A stretch of DNA of 64,000 nucleotides from an uncultured Oscillospiraceae bacterium (GTDB lineage Bacteria > Bacillota > Clostridia > Oscillospirales > Acutalibacteraceae): positions 1 to 64,000 of the forward strand of contig USJL01000004.1 in the NCBI GenBank assembly GCA_900555015.1, given 5' to 3'. Shown piece after piece: positions 25,094-34,010 of this stretch (its first letter is position 1; each line of letters starts with the position of its first letter). Made by a program: the position numbers and the translations under genes. The notes under the pieces are model-generated. The model made no database searches. It saw only the letters and a program-made list of their open reading frames with translations, and was not told where the DNA came from.

Positions 25094-25177
25094 TCAATTA
25101 TTAATTTTCTTAATTTTAAAAACCGCCCTTAATAAAGGTGTAATAAATTTAGGTGGTTCAATAATAACAACTTTCAA
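25094..25177 (-). CDS. spoVM: SpoVM, spore membrane-curvature peptide
   Basis: A 27-codon gene with a TTG start and a good GGGGTGA ribosome-binding site. The peptide begins MKVVIIEPPKF and continues through LLRAVFKIKK. Aligned without gaps to the 26-residue Bacillus SpoVM (recalled as starting MKFYTIKLPKF), it keeps Lys 2, Ile 6, Pro 9, Lys 10, Phe 11, Arg 17 and Ala 18. SpoVM is an amphipathic helix that binds the positively curved forespore membrane and recruits SpoIVA. Synteny is decisive: it lies downstream of rsgA-thiN, as in Bacillus, and spoIVA is 1.6 kb further on. No upstream ATG is possible because an in-frame TAG lies four codons before the TTG. Confidence 0.9.
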   Translation of the reverse strand: MKVVIIEPPKFITPLLRAVFKIKKINN

Positions 25178-25189
25178 AAAATCACCCCG

Positions 25190-25330
25190 CTATTTTTTAC
25201 AACAAATAATACCAAGTATGATTACTACAATAGCAAGTATTCGTGTTATCCAAGCAGTCGGCAGGCAAATTGCAACTACACAACCTACTCCGAATGCAAT
25301 CCACAAATAATCTCTTCTGCACATTTTCAT
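25190..25330 (-). CDS. 46-aa membrane peptide between thiN and spoVM
   Basis: An ATG preceded by GAAGGTG opens a 46-codon frame. The peptide starts MKMCRRDYLWIAFGVG, has two hydrophobic stretches (about 9-23 and 27-43) separated by PTAWITR, and ends CCKK. Four cysteines in 46 residues is notable. It lies 51 bases after thiN and 12 bases before the spoVM start, in the same operon, which suggests but does not prove a sporulation role. I do not recognise a named family. Confidence 0.7.
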   Translation of the reverse strand: MKMCRRDYLWIAFGVGCVVAICLPTAWITRILAIVVIILGIICCKK

Positions 25331-25381
25331 AGTAAACACCTTCTTACTTGTTGTATTTACTATATGCTATGCAACAAAAAA

Positions 25382-26014
25382 TTAATCGTTACTTTGAACC
25401 AACATTAAAATACCGTTTTTTATACTGATTTCAACAGGCGAATCACAAAACTCATTACTTTGAGTATATTGCACATACGGGTCTATATCCCTGTTTGTAA
25501 GCTCATATAAAGCATTTTTTATAGTTAAGCCTTTAACATTACCTCCATAGGCAAAAACAGAAAAATACTTAAAACTTCCGGGTGATATAACTGTTTTTGT
25601 TTTAACAAGAGAAATTTTGTTGTGCCTGTCAATAATATGTGCTTCAACATTATTATCAATACAATATTTTAAACATAATGTGTTTGAATATGTATGGTCA
25701 AACCTATTACCGATAGCATTAAATATTTCTATTTGTTTAAATCCTTTCGATATTGCATATTTAACGGTTGAAAAAGTATCCGTATCATCTTTCATAACAG
25801 GTAAATTTATAATTTCAATATCCGTATCAGGCTTTTTTGAAGAATCAAAATCGCCTATAATTATATCAGGAACTATTCCTGCCTTTTTACAGTATACATA
25901 ACCCGAATCTGCCGCAATAATAAAAGAATTTTTATCTACAGCATTTTTAAGATAATCAACATCTGCATTCGGTGCACCTGCAACAATACTGCATTTTATT
26001 TTTTTAATTCCCAT
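25382..26014 (-). CDS. thiN: thiamine pyrophosphokinase
   Basis: ThiN converts thiamine to thiamine pyrophosphate with ATP. The 210-residue protein carries the family motifs IAADSGYVYCKKAG, PDIIIGDFDSSKKP and KDDTDTFSTVKYAISKG. It overlaps the 3' end of rsgA by 19 bases, with its AAGGAT site inside rsgA. The rpe gene that separates rsgA and thiN in Bacillus is absent here. Confidence 0.94.
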   Translation of the reverse strand: MGIKKIKCSIVAGAPNADVDYLKNAVDKNSFIIAADSGYVYCKKAGIVPDIIIGDFDSSKKPDTDIEIINLPVMKDDTDTFSTVKYAISKGFKQIEIFNAIGNRFDHTYSNTLCLKYCIDNNVEAHIIDRHNKISLVKTKTVISPGSFKYFSVFAYGGNVKGLTIKNALYELTNRDIDPYVQYTQSNEFCDSPVEISIKNGILMLVQSND

Positions 26015-26880
26015 TCTTTAATATCCTTAACATTATTGTACATTTGTATATAACTGTTGTGCCTGCTTTCCGATATTAATCCGCTGCTTACAGCTTCGCA
26101 TATTGCACAGCCTTTTTCATTGATATGGGCGCAAGTAGAAAATTTACATTCACCAAAATACGGTCTAAATTCTCTAAAGCAATCAAACAAATCATCTTTC
26201 ATAATAGTTTCGCATTTTTCAAAATCTATTGAAGAAAATCCCGGAGTATCGGCAACGTAGCCGCCGCATATTTTAAACAGCTCGGTATGTCGTGTTGTAT
26301 GTCTTCCCCTGCCGAGTTTTTTACTTGTTTCCCCAGTTGCAAGAGATAAATTTTCATCTATTGAATTAAGTAAAGAAGATTTGCCAACACCTGTATTACC
26401 TGTAAAAGCAGAAACTTTATCTTTTAGAAGTAATTCAACCTCTTTACTGCCGGTACCTTTTGTATTATCACAACAAATAACCTTGAAACCGGCTTTATCA
26501 TAAATTGAAGCAAATTCTTTATAATTATCACTTAAATCTGTTTTTGTAAACACAATAATCGGCTCAATATTATTATGCTCGGCAATGGCAATAAGTTTAT
26601 CAATATTAAAAGTATTAATTTGAGGTTGAACAGTTGATGAAACAATGAATAATTGGTCCAAATTAGCAACCGGAGGTCTTATTAAACTATTTTTTCTCGG
26701 TAAAATTTCTTCTATTCTGTTTTCGGAATTTTCATTAATGCTTATTAATACATCATCACCCGCCAATGGTGAAATGTTATTTTTTCTAAAAATCCCTTTA
26801 GCCTTGCATTCGTATATAATATCGGCGGTTTCTACATAATAGAAACCGCCGATACCTTTAATTATTTTGCCTTTAACCAT
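25996..26880 (-). CDS. rsgA: ribosome small-subunit GTPase RsgA
   Basis: RsgA is a circularly permuted GTPase that checks late 30S assembly. The 294-residue protein has an N-terminal OB fold, then the permuted order with FTKTDL (G4) before FTGNTGVGKSSLLNS (G1) and DTPGFSS (G3), and a C-terminal zinc finger with CKFSTCAHINEKGC. It lies seven bases after prkC. Confidence 0.95.
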   Translation of the reverse strand: MVKGKIIKGIGGFYYVETADIIYECKAKGIFRKNNISPLAGDDVLISINENSENRIEEILPRKNSLIRPPVANLDQLFIVSSTVQPQINTFNIDKLIAIAEHNNIEPIIVFTKTDLSDNYKEFASIYDKAGFKVICCDNTKGTGSKEVELLLKDKVSAFTGNTGVGKSSLLNSIDENLSLATGETSKKLGRGRHTTRHTELFKICGGYVADTPGFSSIDFEKCETIMKDDLFDCFREFRPYFGECKFSTCAHINEKGCAICEAVSSGLISESRHNSYIQMYNNVKDIKEWELKK

Positions 26881-26887
26881 ATATTAA

Positions 26888-28900
26888 TTATTCCTCATTA
26901 GAGTCAGAGTAACTTGAAAAATCAACAGTTTTGCTCTTATTTTGATTAATATTAATTTTAAAGTCTTGAGAAGCGCCTAAAGTTGATAAAGAAACATTCA
27001 TTTTAACTTCATTACCGCTTTCAAGTGGTACTGCAATTTTAACTTGTGTACCGTCTAATTTTACCTTTTTAGTTGTGTACTGCTTGCCGTCAACAGTAAC
27101 AACGATCGTATCATCGGGATGTTTATTACCGTCCTTACAATTAGGTAAAATCACAGTAACATCAACAGTAAATTGATCAGTAACGGGCTCTGTTGTTGTT
27201 ACACCTGTTGAAACAACAAGTTTAATATTTTCATTTTCGCTTGCTTTTGAGCCTGCACGTGGGCTTTGAGATAAAACAACGCCCTTTTGAACCATGTCAT
27301 CCTTCGTTTCAACAGTTACATTTGAAAATCCGGCTTTTTTTAAAAATTCTTTAGCATCAGACTGAGAAAGACCGGATACATCGGGAACAACATAAGTATT
27401 TAATGTTGTTGTTGAAGGACCTGAAGAAATATAAATAATAATCTCCTTGCTTGAAGAAACAACACTGCCTGCCTTAGGGTCTGTATATACAACCGAACCC
27501 GGTTCAACAGTTTCACTTGAAATTTCTTTTGTTTTATAAACATTCAAATTACTGTTAGCAAGCAATTTTTCAGCTTTTTCAAGAGTCAAATTATAACAGT
27601 TCGGCACGCTGATATTTTCATCTGACGATGAAACAAAAAGTGTAACTTTAGAGCCGGCAATAACTTTTTCGCCTGCAGACGGACTTTGACTTATAACATA
27701 TCCGGGCTCAACCTCATCTGATTGTTGATATTCGGCAACAAATTCAAATTTATAATTATCATTAGAAACCAAATCATCATATTTTTTTCCTGCAAAATCT
27801 TCAAGAACAACTGTATCTGTATTAAGACCCTGGGTAACAAAATGAACAAGACCTACAATCGCGCCTATTAAAACAATAACACCTACAACAACTGCAACAA
27901 TAATTTTTTTCTTGCGATTGGGATCTACATAATATTCTTCTTCATATTCATCTGTATTCCGGTCAGGCAAATCCGAATTTTCACCGGCATATTCTTCATT
28001 AACAGGTGTTTCAGAAATAACATATTTCGTTGGCTCTTTATCAACAAAATATGTATAATCAAATGTTGCCTGAGGATTACGAATAACTTCTTCCAAATCG
28101 AGCAACATTTCAGTTGCGGTTTGATACCTGTCTCTTGGATTTTTTTGCATTGCGTGAATACAAATTTGCTCAATTCCAAGAGGAATGTCAGGATTAATTT
28201 CAGTTAAACGCTTTGGTTCTTTTTGAAGCTGCATTAATGCAACCGAAACTGCACTGTCTGCTTCAAAAGGCACTTTGCCTGCAAGCATTTCATAAAAAAC
28301 AACACCTAAAGAATAAATGTCGGCTCTTTCATCTGTAAATTCACCCTTTGCTTGTTCAGGTGAAATGTAATGAACAGAGCCTATCGCATTTTCAGTTAAT
28401 GTTCTTGTTTCTGTTCTTGAAAAACGTGCAATACCAAAATCTGTAACCTTAATATTTCCTGTAGGTAATAAAATAATATTTTGAGGTTTAATATCTCTGT
28501 GAACAATACCTTTATCATGAGCATGTTGCAATGCTTTTAAAATTTGTGTCGTAAAAAACACAGCATCATTCCAAGTTATAATTTTTTGTTTTTGAATATA
28601 TTCTTTCAAAGTTATGCCGTCAACATATTCCATTACAATATATTGAAGTTTTTCACCAAAACTAACATCATAAACCTTTACAATATTAGGATGTGAAAGA
28701 ACAGCAATGGCTTTGGATTCATTTTTAAAACGCCTTACAAATTCGGCATCACCGGCAAATTCATCTTTCAAAATTTTAACGGCAACAATTCTGTCATCAA
28801 CATTGTCATAAGCCTTATAAACTACAGACATGCCGCCTACACCGATTATTTCTTGTATTTCATATCTTCCGTCTAGTCTTTTTCCTACGTAATTTTCCAT
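26888..28900 (-). CDS. prkC: PASTA-domain Ser/Thr protein kinase (PrkC/PknB type)
   Basis: A membrane kinase that senses cell-wall fragments and, in Bacillus, triggers germination. The 670-residue protein has a kinase domain (about 10-270) with IGVGGMSVVYKAY, catalytic HRDIKPQN, DFGIARF and SPEQAKGE. A single membrane segment lies near 333-357 (IIVAVVVGVIVLIGAIVG), followed by three PASTA repeats (about 365-570) rich in SPSAGEKV-type turns, and an extra C-terminal beta domain. It is 12 bases after prpC, the usual kinase-phosphatase pair. Confidence 0.96.
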   Translation of the reverse strand: MENYVGKRLDGRYEIQEIIGVGGMSVVYKAYDNVDDRIVAVKILKDEFAGDAEFVRRFKNESKAIAVLSHPNIVKVYDVSFGEKLQYIVMEYVDGITLKEYIQKQKIITWNDAVFFTTQILKALQHAHDKGIVHRDIKPQNIILLPTGNIKVTDFGIARFSRTETRTLTENAIGSVHYISPEQAKGEFTDERADIYSLGVVFYEMLAGKVPFEADSAVSVALMQLQKEPKRLTEINPDIPLGIEQICIHAMQKNPRDRYQTATEMLLDLEEVIRNPQATFDYTYFVDKEPTKYVISETPVNEEYAGENSDLPDRNTDEYEEEYYVDPNRKKKIIVAVVVGVIVLIGAIVGLVHFVTQGLNTDTVVLEDFAGKKYDDLVSNDNYKFEFVAEYQQSDEVEPGYVISQSPSAGEKVIAGSKVTLFVSSSDENISVPNCYNLTLEKAEKLLANSNLNVYKTKEISSETVEPGSVVYTDPKAGSVVSSSKEIIIYISSGPSTTTLNTYVVPDVSGLSQSDAKEFLKKAGFSNVTVETKDDMVQKGVVLSQSPRAGSKASENENIKLVVSTGVTTTEPVTDQFTVDVTVILPNCKDGNKHPDDTIVVTVDGKQYTTKKVKLDGTQVKIAVPLESGNEVKMNVSLSTLGASQDFKININQNKSKTVDFSSYSDSNEE

Positions 28901-28912
28901 ACTAAGCCACCT

Positions 28913-29641
28913 TTATTTTGCAATGGCAACAACTGTAACATTATCGCCGCCGCCGTTGTTATTTGCCTTTTTAACAAGTCTGTCAGCAAAAGCATAATAT
29001 CTTCCGTCGCTTACTTCTCCGATTAATTCATCATCGGAAACATAATTTGTTAATCCGTCTGTACATAAAATAAGAAATTCATTGTCATTAAGCTCTACTT
29101 CGTCAAAGTCAATATCAATGTTTTTATCAACACCTATTGCTCTTGTTATTAAATTTTTGTTAGGATGATTAACAGCTTCTTCCTTAGTGATTTTGCCTTT
29201 ATTAATCAAATCCTGAACAACGCTGTGGTCGGTTGTAACTTGATTTAATTCTTTTCCGTTAAAGATATATGCTCGACTGTCACCGGCATGTGCTATAAAA
29301 GCATAACCGTCACTAACAACGGCACAAACAACAGTTGTTCCCATACCGTGAAGTTCCGGTTTTGCATCTGCCATATCGTATACTTCAATATTTGCGGCAA
29401 CAAGTGCCGAATCAAGCATATTTTTAATTGAAGAATCTCTCATATTTTCACGATATGAAGCATTGATTTTATCACTAATCACTTTAACCGCAAGTGCAGA
29501 AGCAATATTTCCGCCGGCAGCACCGCCCATTCCGTCGCAAACTACTGCCCATGCCACTTCATCGGGAAATTCACCAACCGCATATGCGTCTTGATTAGAC
29601 TCTCTTACTCTGCCCTTGTCTGTTTTTGCAACAATCTTCAA
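28913..29641 (-). CDS. prpC: PP2C-type Ser/Thr protein phosphatase
   Basis: This metal-dependent phosphatase reverses PrkC phosphorylation. The 242-residue protein has the PP2C motifs RESNQDAYAVG, WAVVCDGMGGAAGG, AHAGDSRAYIF and CTDGLTNYV, and ends GGGDNVTVVAIAK. It is placed directly between rlmN and prkC with no spare bases on one side. Confidence 0.96.
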   Translation of the reverse strand: MKIVAKTDKGRVRESNQDAYAVGEFPDEVAWAVVCDGMGGAAGGNIASALAVKVISDKINASYRENMRDSSIKNMLDSALVAANIEVYDMADAKPELHGMGTTVVCAVVSDGYAFIAHAGDSRAYIFNGKELNQVTTDHSVVQDLINKGKITKEEAVNHPNKNLITRAIGVDKNIDIDFDEVELNDNEFLILCTDGLTNYVSDDELIGEVSDGRYYAFADRLVKKANNNGGGDNVTVVAIAK

Positions 29642-30676
29642 TTACTTCACCTCGTTTTTCTTTCGTCTTAACTGACCGCAAGAAGCGTTTATATCAGAAC
29701 CTAATGTTCTTCTTATTGTAGCATTAATTTTTCTTCTTTTCAACTCTTGTGCAAAAGCATATATGCTTTGCTGAGAACCTCGAACATTGCCACGCTCTTC
29801 AACATTATTAACAGGTATCAAATTAACGTGACCCATTAATCCCTTTAAGCGATACGCAAGCTCATCGGCACATTCCTTACTATCGTTAACATCCTTTATT
29901 AGTGTGTATTCAAATGAAACACGTCTTTTTGCTTTATTTTCATAATATCTGCATGCCTTTAAAACTTCGTCAATTCCCCATTTGTCATTAACGGGCATTG
30001 TTTTGCTTCTGATTTTATCATTAGGAGCATGCAACGAAATAGTTAACGTTACCGGCAAATTCAAATCGGCAAGTTCATATATTTTCGGAACTACACCGCA
30101 AGTTGATATTGTAATGTTTCGCAAAGAGATATTTAATCCTTCTTGACTGTTCACGTTATAAAAAAACTTTACAACATTTTCAAAATTATCAAGGGGTTCG
30201 CCGATACCCATTAAAACTATATTGGAAATTCTGATATTCAAATCGTTTTGAGCAGCGTGAATTTGACTTTCTATCTCAGCTGCGAATAAATTTCTTTTAA
30301 ATCCTGCAAGAGTTGATGCACAAAACTTACACCCCATTTTGCAACCGACTTGACTTGAAACACATATTGTATATCCGTATTTGTATTTCATAACAACAGA
30401 TTCAACATATTCACCGTCATAAAGTTTAAACAAATATTTTACTGTACCGTCAATTTCAGAAACAAATTTTTGTTCAATTTTACAACTTGGTATAAAACAT
30501 TTTTCATCAAGAATCAACCGCAAATCTTTTGAAAGATTAGTCATATCGCCGAAAGAAAAGACTCCGCCTTTATGTAACCATTCATAAATTTGTTTAGCTC
30601 TGAATTTTTGTAAATTCAAACTTAAAATTAAATTTTCAACTTCTTTTAAACTTAATGATTTAATATCGGTTTTCAT
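29642..30676 (-). CDS. rlmN: dual-specificity RNA methyltransferase RlmN
   Basis: RlmN methylates A2503 of 23S rRNA and A37 of some tRNAs by a radical-SAM mechanism. The 344-residue protein has GCKMGCKFCASTLAGFKRN with the CxxxCxxC triad near residue 110, NIVLMGIGEPLDN and, near the C-terminus, TIRRTLGSDINASCGQL containing the second catalytic Cys. It abuts rsmB and prpC with no gap. Confidence 0.97.
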   Translation of the reverse strand: MKTDIKSLSLKEVENLILSLNLQKFRAKQIYEWLHKGGVFSFGDMTNLSKDLRLILDEKCFIPSCKIEQKFVSEIDGTVKYLFKLYDGEYVESVVMKYKYGYTICVSSQVGCKMGCKFCASTLAGFKRNLFAAEIESQIHAAQNDLNIRISNIVLMGIGEPLDNFENVVKFFYNVNSQEGLNISLRNITISTCGVVPKIYELADLNLPVTLTISLHAPNDKIRSKTMPVNDKWGIDEVLKACRYYENKAKRRVSFEYTLIKDVNDSKECADELAYRLKGLMGHVNLIPVNNVEERGNVRGSQQSIYAFAQELKRRKINATIRRTLGSDINASCGQLRRKKNEVK

Positions 30677-31915
30677 TTAATTCCTTTCAATCAGTGAATA
30701 AAAAAATCCGTCGCCTTCATTTTCGCCGGGAAATACTGTTTTACTTAAAATAATTTTGAATTCTTTATTATTTTCAACAAATAATTCAACAACTTTTTCG
30801 TTTTCTCTTTTATTTAAAGTACAGGTTGAATATAAAATTCTTCCGCCCTTTTTTAAATATTTAGATGAAGTTTCCAATATTTTATATTGAATATCAGGTA
30901 GATTTTTAATATCATCCAAATTTTTATATCTGATTTCAGGCTTACGTCTTACTATTCCAAATCCGCTGCAAGGCACATCGCAAATAATTTTATCTGCTTT
31001 TGACAAATCAGGGTTATAAATTGCAGCGTCATTTACCTGTAAATTAATTATTGAAAGTTCAAGACGTTTTGCTCCGTTTTCAATTAATCCAACACGGGAT
31101 TCATAAACATCCATGGCAAAAATCTTGCCTTTATTATTCATAAATTCAGCGCAGGTAAAGGCCTTACCGCCAGGTGCTGAACAAACATCAAAAACAACGT
31201 CATTTTCAACAGGATTTAACGCTTTAACGGCATTATAGCATGATATATCTTCAACATGAAAAAGTCCGTTTTTAAATGATTTTAACGATGAAACGTCACA
31301 ATTTGAAATTAATTTTAAAACATCGCCGCAAACTTCACTTTCAACATCTTCACATTCCAATTCAAATTGAAGTTCTTCGCAATCAACAAATTTAGTATTG
31401 GGAATAATAAAGATGGGCGGTTTATCGTTAATTGCCGGTAAAAAGTTTTTAACATTTTCTTCGCCGTAAGCTTTAATCCACATATTAATTAATTGCTTTG
31501 GTACAGAATATTTAACACTCAAATCATGAAATGCTTCAATATCAATTCTGTTATCGTTAACCTTATGTAACACAGCGTTAATTAATTTTGAATAATAATT
31601 TAAACCGTTATTTTTTGCTAATTTAACACATTCATTTATAGCGGCACTTACAGGCACTTTATCCATAAAATATAACTGATAGACACCAAGCCTTAGAATA
31701 ATTAAAACTTTAGGTTTAGGCTTTTGACAAAACTGCTCAATAATATAATCAAGAGTTATTTTACGTTCAACAACTCCGTAAACCAATCTTGTAACAAAGG
31801 CCTTACCGTCATTAATTTCGCTTAAAGCATCATCAATAACCAAATTTGAATATGCGTCGTTATAAAATATTTTATACAATGTTTCAAATGCAATTTGCCT
31901 TGTATTTAAGTTCAT
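30677..31915 (-). CDS. rsmB: 16S rRNA (cytosine-967-C5) methyltransferase
   Basis: The 412-residue protein combines an N-terminal NusB-like RNA-binding domain (about 1-130, PVSAAINECVKLAK) with a SAM methyltransferase domain: CSAPGGKAFTCAEF, CDVPCSGFGIVRRKPE with catalytic Cys, and YSTCTLNKRENEKV. It overlaps the upstream peptidase gene by four bases. Confidence 0.95.
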   Translation of the reverse strand: MNLNTRQIAFETLYKIFYNDAYSNLVIDDALSEINDGKAFVTRLVYGVVERKITLDYIIEQFCQKPKPKVLIILRLGVYQLYFMDKVPVSAAINECVKLAKNNGLNYYSKLINAVLHKVNDNRIDIEAFHDLSVKYSVPKQLINMWIKAYGEENVKNFLPAINDKPPIFIIPNTKFVDCEELQFELECEDVESEVCGDVLKLISNCDVSSLKSFKNGLFHVEDISCYNAVKALNPVENDVVFDVCSAPGGKAFTCAEFMNNKGKIFAMDVYESRVGLIENGAKRLELSIINLQVNDAAIYNPDLSKADKIICDVPCSGFGIVRRKPEIRYKNLDDIKNLPDIQYKILETSSKYLKKGGRILYSTCTLNKRENEKVVELFVENNKEFKIILSKTVFPGENEGDGFFYSLIERN

Positions 31916-32601
31916 CTTCTTCTACCTGAAATTAAAATAAGTCTTAACAATGTTGCAACAGCAGAAGCAAGAGCTGCAACATATGTTAATGCAGCCGAAA
32001 CCAAAACTTTTTTAGCACCGTTGTATTCATCTGCCATTAAAAATCCACTGTTTTCAATAGTTTTCAAAGCCCTTGATGAAGCGTTAAACTCAACAGGCAG
32101 TGTAATAAGTTGAAATAAGGCAACAGCAGAATACAAAATAATACCGGCATAAATTAAAGGTTGAAATGTAAAAACAATACCAAGCAAAACAAGCGGAACA
32201 CCTAATGATGAACCGAATTTTGTTAACGGTATAACAGCATTTCTTATTTTTAAAGGTGCATAACCCTGAGCGTGCTGGCAAGCATGCCCCGCTTCATGGC
32301 AGGCAATACCCACTGCTGCGATTGACGGAGAATCAAAAACACCTTCAGAAAGACAAATTTCTTTTGTTTGAGGATTATAATGGTCTGTCAATTCACCGGA
32401 AATTTTTCTTATTTTAACATCTGATATACCGTTTAACTGCAAAAGTCTATAAGCAGCATCTGCACCTGTCATTCCCCTTGCGTTACGAATTTTACCGTAC
32501 TTCTTAAAATTACTTTTTACTTTTATTTGACATATTAATGAAAAAATGAACACAGGAATCATTATAAATCCTGTTAAGTAATAAGCAAAATAAGTGTCCA
32601 T
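31912..32601 (-). CDS. YugP-type membrane zinc metallopeptidase
   Basis: The 229-residue protein has an N-terminal membrane segment, a zinc motif HEAGHACQH near residue 102, and two or three further hydrophobic segments in the C-terminal half, the layout of the YugP/DUF2268-like 'zinc metallopeptidase' family. Its substrate is unknown. It lies between fmt and rsmB, a position common in Clostridia. Confidence 0.88.
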   Translation of the reverse strand: MDTYFAYYLTGFIMIPVFIFSLICQIKVKSNFKKYGKIRNARGMTGADAAYRLLQLNGISDVKIRKISGELTDHYNPQTKEICLSEGVFDSPSIAAVGIACHEAGHACQHAQGYAPLKIRNAVIPLTKFGSSLGVPLVLLGIVFTFQPLIYAGIILYSAVALFQLITLPVEFNASSRALKTIENSGFLMADEYNGAKKVLVSAALTYVAALASAVATLLRLILISGRRR

Positions 32602-32603
32602 AA

Positions 32604-33533
32604 CTATTCTCCCAAAACTGCTCCGATCGGAATTTTATTACCTGCAAGAAAAGATTTTATATTCATTCTTTTCTTTCCTTCAGGTTGAATTTCAGTAATA
32701 TTTAAACAAATACCGTCGCCGCAACAAACCGTTAAAACGCCGTTATTATTAATTACTTTGCCCACATCATTGCTCTTTAATTCTGTTAATTCTGTTTTAT
32801 GAATTTTAACAGTTTTGCCAAAAAGCAAAGTTGAAGCACAAGGCCAAGTTTGCAGTCCTCTGACTTGATTGTGAATTTTTAAAGCTGAATCATTCCAATT
32901 AATATTACTCATATCTCTGCTTATCATTGAAGCATAACCAAAGTCACCTTTCGGCTGAGGAGTTTTTTCAACTCTGTTATTCTTTATATTATCAACAGTT
33001 TCAATAAGCGCATCTGCACCTATTAAAGCCAATCTTTCAAATAACTCGGCAGATGTTTCATTAATATCAATGGGTGTTTTTTTAACAAGCAACATATCAC
33101 CTGTGTCTAAGCCTTCATCCATTTGCATAACAGTTACGCCTGTTTCGGCATCTCCGTTTAAAACAGCCCATTGAATAGGCGCCGCACCTCTGTATTTCGG
33201 AAGTAACGAAGCGTGTACGTTAATACAACCGTATTTAGCGGCATCTAAAATACTTTTAGGTAATATCTTGCCGTAAGCAACAACAACAATTAAATCCGGT
33301 TTTAACTTCTCAATTATTTTATCGGCTTCCCCGTTTTTTAATGTTTGCGGTTGAAAAACAGGAATATTATATTTTAATGCTATTTGTTTTACCGGCGGAG
33401 GTGTTAATATTTGTTTTCTGCCGACTTTTTTATCCGGCTGACTGAAAACTCCGACAACTTCATTATCAGAATCAATCAACGCCTCCAAACTTTTTTCGGC
33501 AAAATCGGGAGTACCCATAAAAACAATTTTCAT
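32604..33533 (-). CDS. fmt: methionyl-tRNA formyltransferase
   Basis: Fmt formylates initiator Met-tRNA using 10-formyl-THF. The 309-residue protein has GTPDFAEKSLEAL at 7-19, SLLPKYRGAAPIQWAVLNGD with the formyl-THF site, QMDEGLDTGDML and a C-terminal OB-type domain. It follows def by 11 bases; the deformylase and formyltransferase are coupled as in most bacteria. Confidence 0.97.
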   Translation of the reverse strand: MKIVFMGTPDFAEKSLEALIDSDNEVVGVFSQPDKKVGRKQILTPPPVKQIALKYNIPVFQPQTLKNGEADKIIEKLKPDLIVVVAYGKILPKSILDAAKYGCINVHASLLPKYRGAAPIQWAVLNGDAETGVTVMQMDEGLDTGDMLLVKKTPIDINETSAELFERLALIGADALIETVDNIKNNRVEKTPQPKGDFGYASMISRDMSNINWNDSALKIHNQVRGLQTWPCASTLLFGKTVKIHKTELTELKSNDVGKVINNNGVLTVCCGDGICLNITEIQPEGKKRMNIKSFLAGNKIPIGAVLGE

Positions 33534-33544
33534 ATTATCACCGA

Positions 33545-34000
33545 TTAACCTTCAACAATTTCCGAAACAGCATGTGCAGTAAACAAAATGCCGTCCAAAT
33601 GGTCAATTTCATGGCAAAAAGCTTTAGCTTTTAAATCTTCACCTGTAAATACCTGCCATTTACCGTTCCTATCCTGCGCTTTAACCTGAACTTTTTTTGG
33701 TCTTTTTGTATTCGCCCATTTGTTAGGCAACGACAAGCAACCTTCTTGGGAAATTTGCTCTCCCTCTTGCATAGTAATAACAGGATTAACAAGTTCAATA
33801 GGACCTTCGCCGATATCAATAACAACAACACGTTTTAAAATTCCAACCTGAACGGCAGCCAATCCAACGCCGTTGTCGTTGTACATAGTTTCAAACATGT
33901 CATCAATTAAGTCTGAAAGCTTTTGGTCAAATTTTTCAACTTCCCTACTTTTTTTATTAAGTATCGGATCGCCGAACTTAACAATATTTCTTAAAGCCAT
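33545..34000 (-). CDS. def: peptide deformylase
   Basis: Def removes the N-formyl group from nascent proteins. The 151-residue type I enzyme has the three metal-site motifs [10 protein letters not shown] near 44, EGCLSLP near 89 and [10 protein letters not shown] near 129. It lies ten bases after priA. Confidence 0.97.
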   Translation of the reverse strand: MALRNIVKFGDPILNKKSREVEKFDQKLSDLIDDMFETMYNDNGVGLAAVQVGILKRVVVIDIGEGPIELVNPVITMQEGEQISQEGCLSLPNKWANTKRPKKVQVKAQDRNGKWQVFTGEDLKAKAFCHEIDHLDGILFTAHAVSEIVEG

Positions 34001-34010
34001 TAATATTCTC

